From an uncultured Ignavibacteria bacterium (GTDB lineage Bacteria; Bacteroidota; Ignavibacteria; Ignavibacteriales; Ignavibacteriaceae): a DNA stretch of 9,078 nt. Each line of letters starts with the position of its first letter. Positions within the stretch are counted from its first letter, which is position 1. The notes under the pieces are model-generated. The model worked only from the letters and a program-made list of their open reading frames with translations. It was not told where the DNA came from and did not search any database. The stretch covers positions 1-9,078 of the forward strand of contig CALKUG010000148.1 of NCBI GenBank assembly GCA_937996765.1. The letters are read 5' to 3'. The translations under genes and the position numbers were made by a program. Positions 6,853 through 9,078 of this stretch are shown in pieces.

Positions 6853-7277
6853 GGTGTTAACCTGATTTTTTCAGTATCCAGCACATGGTTGGTAACGGGG
6901 TCGAAAAGCCGTCTTTTATAGTACGTGTAGTGCCCTGCTCTATCAAATATGTTGGTGTCGCGGATAAGCCGATCCGAGGTCATCATCAAAGCAAATAAAG
7001 GATTTGTTTCTTTGAACGATTCTACCGCAAACTGGGAGCAACTTGGGTGAAAGGGACAGTTATCGCCATCGTGATCCGATATAAAGAACCAATACCCTAT
7101 TGCAACAATCTTTAACGGGGCCGTAACAAGATTTACATCGGAGAGTGAGTAGTTTCTTTCCTTGATGAGCGTTGGACGTAGCGGAGAGTATTGCCGTTCG
7201 CTCCATACAGTATGTTCCGGTTGAGCAAGACTCAAACCGGAACACATAAGGATGACAATAACTAAGTACTTTAACAA
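6846..7277 (-). CDS. yidD: YidD-like protein (DUF37) with signal peptide
   Basis: 143 residues from the TTG at 7277, chosen because it follows the acyl-CoA dehydrogenase stop by 1 nt, has AGGA 5 nt upstream, and gives a clean signal peptide (MLKYLVIVILMCSGLSLAQ). A TTG at 7304 and a GTG at 7298 are alternatives giving up to 152 residues. Residues about 53-88 match YidD: an amphipathic helix (PLKIVAIGYWFFIS), then CPFHPSCSQFAVESF with the CX5C pair C74 and C80 of the family's CRFTPTCSSY motif. The later SDRLIRD segment lacks the cysteine that ends the usual YidD core. Normal YidD is about 70-90 residues, cytoplasmic, and assists membrane protein insertion with YidC. Here a secretion signal and extra ends suggest an exported relative, so the name is by similarity only. 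Confidence 0.82.
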   Translation of the reverse strand: MLKYLVIVILMCSGLSLAQPEHTVWSERQYSPLRPTLIKERNYSLSDVNLVTAPLKIVAIGYWFFISDHDGDNCPFHPSCSQFAVESFKETNPLFALMMTSDRLIRDTNIFDRAGHYTYYKRRLFDPVTNHVLDTEKIRLTPW

Positions 7278-7278
7278 A

Positions 7279-8421
7279 TTAGTCCTGCAACAATGCACGA
7301 GCAATTACGAGGCGCTGTATTTCGGAGGTGCCTTCGTAAATCTCAGTGATTTTAGAATCGCGAAGGTAGCGTTCAACCGAGTATTCTCTCACATAGCCGT
7401 AACCGCCATGTATTTGAATTGCCTCGAGTGCGCAATCAACTGCAATTTTAGATGCGTAGAGTTTTGCCATAGCAGCAGATGTGGTGTAATCCTCACCGGA
7501 ATCTTTAAGATACGCTGCTTTAAGAGTGAGCAATTCTGCTGCCTCAACCTGAACTGCCATATCTGAAAGTTTAAACTGAATTGCTTGATGCTGTGAAATT
7601 TCTTTACCAAACGCTTTGCGTTGTTTTGAATACTTTATTGATGCGTCAAGTGATGCCTTTGCTATACCCACTGCCTGAGCTGCAATACCAATACGTCCGC
7701 CGTTAAGGGTTTTCATGGCGAATGCAAATCCTTTACCCTCATCCGAGAGCATATTTGATGCAGGTACTAAACAGTTTGTAAAAGTAAGCGAACATGTATC
7801 GGAGGAGCGAATACCAAGTTTATCTTCTTTTTTAGCGTGCTCAAATCCGGGTATTCCTTTTTCAACAATAAAACAAGAAATACCGCGATGCGCTTTAGCT
7901 TTATCGGTTTGTGCAATAACCAAATAGATATCGGCAGTTGTGCCGTTGGTTATCCAGTTTTTAATACCGTTAAGTTTCCAATGGTCACCTTCACGTTCTG
8001 CAAAGGTATTTTGATTGGTTGCATCGGAACCTGCTTCTGGTTCTGAGAGAGCAAAAGCTCCCAATTTTTCACCTGATGCAAGTGGTTTTAAATATTTTTC
8101 TTTCTGTTCAGGAGTACCAAATTTTTCCAATCCCCAGCAAACAAGCGAGTTATTCACCGACATTATAACACCAACACTTGCATCGGCTTTGGATACTTCA
8201 ATCATTGCAAGTGCGTAGCTTACCGTATCGAGTCCCGCTCCGCCGTAATCTGGTGATACCATCATCCCCATGAACCCGGTTTCGCCAAGTTTTTTAACAA
8301 TCTCGTAGGGGAATTCAGTTGAAATATCACGATCTATAGCGGATGGCAAAATTTCGTTAGTAGCAAAGTCAGCTGCAAGTTCTTTAATTTCTTGCTGCTC
8401 TGGGGTGAGAGAAAAATTCAT
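7279..8421 (-). CDS. acyl-CoA dehydrogenase (short/medium-chain or butyryl-CoA type)
   Basis: 380 residues, the normal length. Both family signatures are present: ALSEPEAGSDATN (124-136) and QIHGGYGYVREYSVER (336-351). The FAD-contact segment WITNG is at 156-160. The catalytic base is Glu363 in IYEGTSEIQRL, the position used by short- and medium-chain enzymes rather than isovaleryl-CoA dehydrogenase. It oxidises acyl-CoA to trans-2-enoyl-CoA, passing electrons to electron-transfer flavoprotein, in fatty acid or branched-chain amino acid breakdown. Chain-length preference cannot be read from the sequence. The ATG at 8421 has AAGG 7 nt upstream. No etf or other beta-oxidation gene is in view. 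The YidD-like gene starts immediately after its stop, so they are probably co-transcribed although functionally unrelated. Confidence 0.96.
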   Translation of the reverse strand: MNFSLTPEQQEIKELAADFATNEILPSAIDRDISTEFPYEIVKKLGETGFMGMMVSPDYGGAGLDTVSYALAMIEVSKADASVGVIMSVNNSLVCWGLEKFGTPEQKEKYLKPLASGEKLGAFALSEPEAGSDATNQNTFAEREGDHWKLNGIKNWITNGTTADIYLVIAQTDKAKAHRGISCFIVEKGIPGFEHAKKEDKLGIRSSDTCSLTFTNCLVPASNMLSDEGKGFAFAMKTLNGGRIGIAAQAVGIAKASLDASIKYSKQRKAFGKEISQHQAIQFKLSDMAVQVEAAELLTLKAAYLKDSGEDYTTSAAMAKLYASKIAVDCALEAIQIHGGYGYVREYSVERYLRDSKITEIYEGTSEIQRLVIARALLQD

Positions 8422-8539
8422 AGCAATACCTTTACCTTGTGGGGGAAGAAAAACAACAACGGTTCTTGTGGAACCTTTAATTCTAATTAAACGTTAAAGT
8501 TCAAAACTTAGTTTACAATTTAATCCAAAATCTTTTTGC
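8422..8539. promoter_or_regulatory. divergent intergenic region between acyl-CoA dehydrogenase and OsmC-family genes
   Basis: 118 bp that must hold promoters for both directions. A small perfect stem GGTTC (8461-8465) and GAACC (8471-8475) with a 5-nt loop is visible. CTTTAA (8475-8480) and TTAAAG (8494-8499) form an inverted repeat. I found no convincing -10/-35 pair. Confidence 0.45.
8488..8498 (+). repeat. 11-bp repeat TAAACGTTAAA, left copy
   Basis: The reverse complement of this 11-mer recurs at 9011-9021, so two inverted copies bracket the OsmC-family gene. The core AACGTT is palindromic. It could be a regulator site or chance in AT-rich DNA. Confidence 0.35.
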
Positions 8540-9004
8540 ATGAAAACACATAATTACACTGTTTCTGTTGAATGGTCAGATAATATCGGGACCAAAGGTT
8601 ACACTGATTACTCGCGAAATCATACCATACTCAGCGAAAACAAGGAAGCTATCAATTGTTCTTCCGACCCAGTATTCAGAGGGGATAAAAGCAAGTATAA
8701 TCCGGAGGAACTATTAGTAGCGGCAGTTTCGCAATGCCATATGCTTTGGTTTCTGCATCTTGCTTCCGAATCCAAAGTTGTAGTAAAAAAATATAATGAT
8801 ACTCCTGTAGGATTTATGGAAGAATACCCTGATGGTTCAGGTAAATTTACTCTAATTCAACTAAACCCAGTTATTCAAGTAGAAAATCCGGCTGATGCAT
8901 CTCTAATAAGTATTCTTCACGAAGAGGCTCATAAAAAATGCTTTATAGCTAATTCACTTAATTGTAAAGTTGAGATTTCTGAATGCAGGGTATTTTTACT
9001 TTAG
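8540..9004 (+). CDS. OsmC/Ohr family protein
   Basis: 154 residues. The N-terminal strands end in GTKGYTDYSRNHTI (17-30). The active-site helix NPEELLVAAVSQCHMLWFLHL (begins at 54) carries the peroxidatic Cys66, and the second conserved Cys is C134 in HKKCFIANSLNC. The Cys66/Cys134 spacing resembles E. coli OsmC (C59/C125). Members are thiol peroxidases that reduce organic hydroperoxides in the cytoplasm, recycled by lipoyl or other thiols. This subgroup, with CHMLWFLHL, is less well characterised than OsmC or Ohr proper, so a peroxidase role is an inference from family and cysteines. The ATG at 8540 has no clear Shine-Dalgarno sequence. The gene stands alone and is divergent from the acyl-CoA dehydrogenase. 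Confidence 0.92.
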   Translation: MKTHNYTVSVEWSDNIGTKGYTDYSRNHTILSENKEAINCSSDPVFRGDKSKYNPEELLVAAVSQCHMLWFLHLASESKVVVKKYNDTPVGFMEEYPDGSGKFTLIQLNPVIQVENPADASLISILHEEAHKKCFIANSLNCKVEISECRVFLL

Positions 9005-9078
9005 ACTTGGTTTAACGTTTAGATGAAAATAGGCTTGTTTTTTTAATCGCTCGAGGTGGAGTTCGTTAAGGGGTATCA
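9005..9078. other. right window edge, mostly non-coding as far as visible
   Basis: Seven T residues at 9038-9044 follow the OsmC-family gene, but no proper hairpin precedes them. On the minus strand an open frame enters from the edge and stops at 8996, giving 26 residues (IPLNELHLERLKKQAYFHLN...). It could be the C-terminus of an unseen gene overlapping the OsmC-family gene end, but it is too short to recognise. Confidence 0.2.
9011..9021 (-). repeat. 11-bp repeat TTTAACGTTTA, right inverted copy
   Basis: Exact reverse complement of 8488-8498, 7 nt after the OsmC-family stop. The match does not extend beyond 11 bp on either side. Confidence 0.35.

Noticed and set aside
7243..7277. Lipoprotein signal in the YidD-like protein (Cys12 in ILMCSG)
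   Set aside because: The residue before the Cys is Met, which does not fit a lipobox; an ordinary signal peptide ending LSLA is a better reading.
9038..9044. Intrinsic terminator after the OsmC-family gene
   Set aside because: A run of seven T residues is present but no GC-rich stem precedes it.
9010..9071. Possible integron attC site (GTTTAAC near 9010 and CGTTAAGG near 9064)
   Set aside because: The core sites only partly fit RYYYAAC/GTTRRRY, the arms do not pair beyond TTAACG, and no integrase or cassette array is visible.

Overview
The window is a gene-dense bacterial chromosome segment with moderately low GC. It carries nine complete protein genes plus a tenth cut by the left edge. No RNA gene, insertion sequence, CRISPR array or integrase was seen. 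The lineage is probably within the Bacteroidota/Chlorobi (FCB) assemblage, possibly an Ignavibacteria- or Kapabacteria-like group. This rests on overall gene style only: LemA plus TPM, exported TPR proteins with a PG(A/L)G motif, and an exported YidD-like protein. It is a weak inference.

Left block, minus strand, read from 3992 down to 1. The order is an exported TPR/membrane protein, an ACT-domain protein of the UPF0237 type, its usual partner of the UPF0210 (PFL-like) family, a LemA protein, and a secreted TPM-domain protein that runs off the left edge. Junctions are -4, 29, 33 and 5 nt, so this is probably one transcription unit. The ACT/UPF0210 pair is a conserved pair of unknown biochemical role, and LemA/TPM is an envelope-associated pair.

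Middle block, plus strand, 4104-6019. This is a compact arsenic-resistance operon, arsR-arsC-acr3. A perfect 8-bp inverted repeat in front of arsR looks like its operator. Arsenate would be reduced by the thioredoxin-type ArsC and exported as arsenite by Acr3, and ArsR would release the promoter when it binds As(III).

Right block, minus strand, read from 8421 down to 6016. The order is an acyl-CoA dehydrogenase, a YidD-like protein with a signal peptide, and a second exported TPR/membrane protein with the same architecture as the one at 3165-3992. The ars operon is therefore bracketed by two look-alike genes. A divergent OsmC-family gene (8540-9004) closes the window.

The points most worth attention are the paired TPR/PG-G-Y membrane proteins around the ars operon, the apparently exported YidD-like protein abutting one of them, the use of TTG starts at coupled junctions, and a possible 8-codon leader ORF with a strong ribosome binding site ahead of the left operon. 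I did not see a clear new defence or mobile system.
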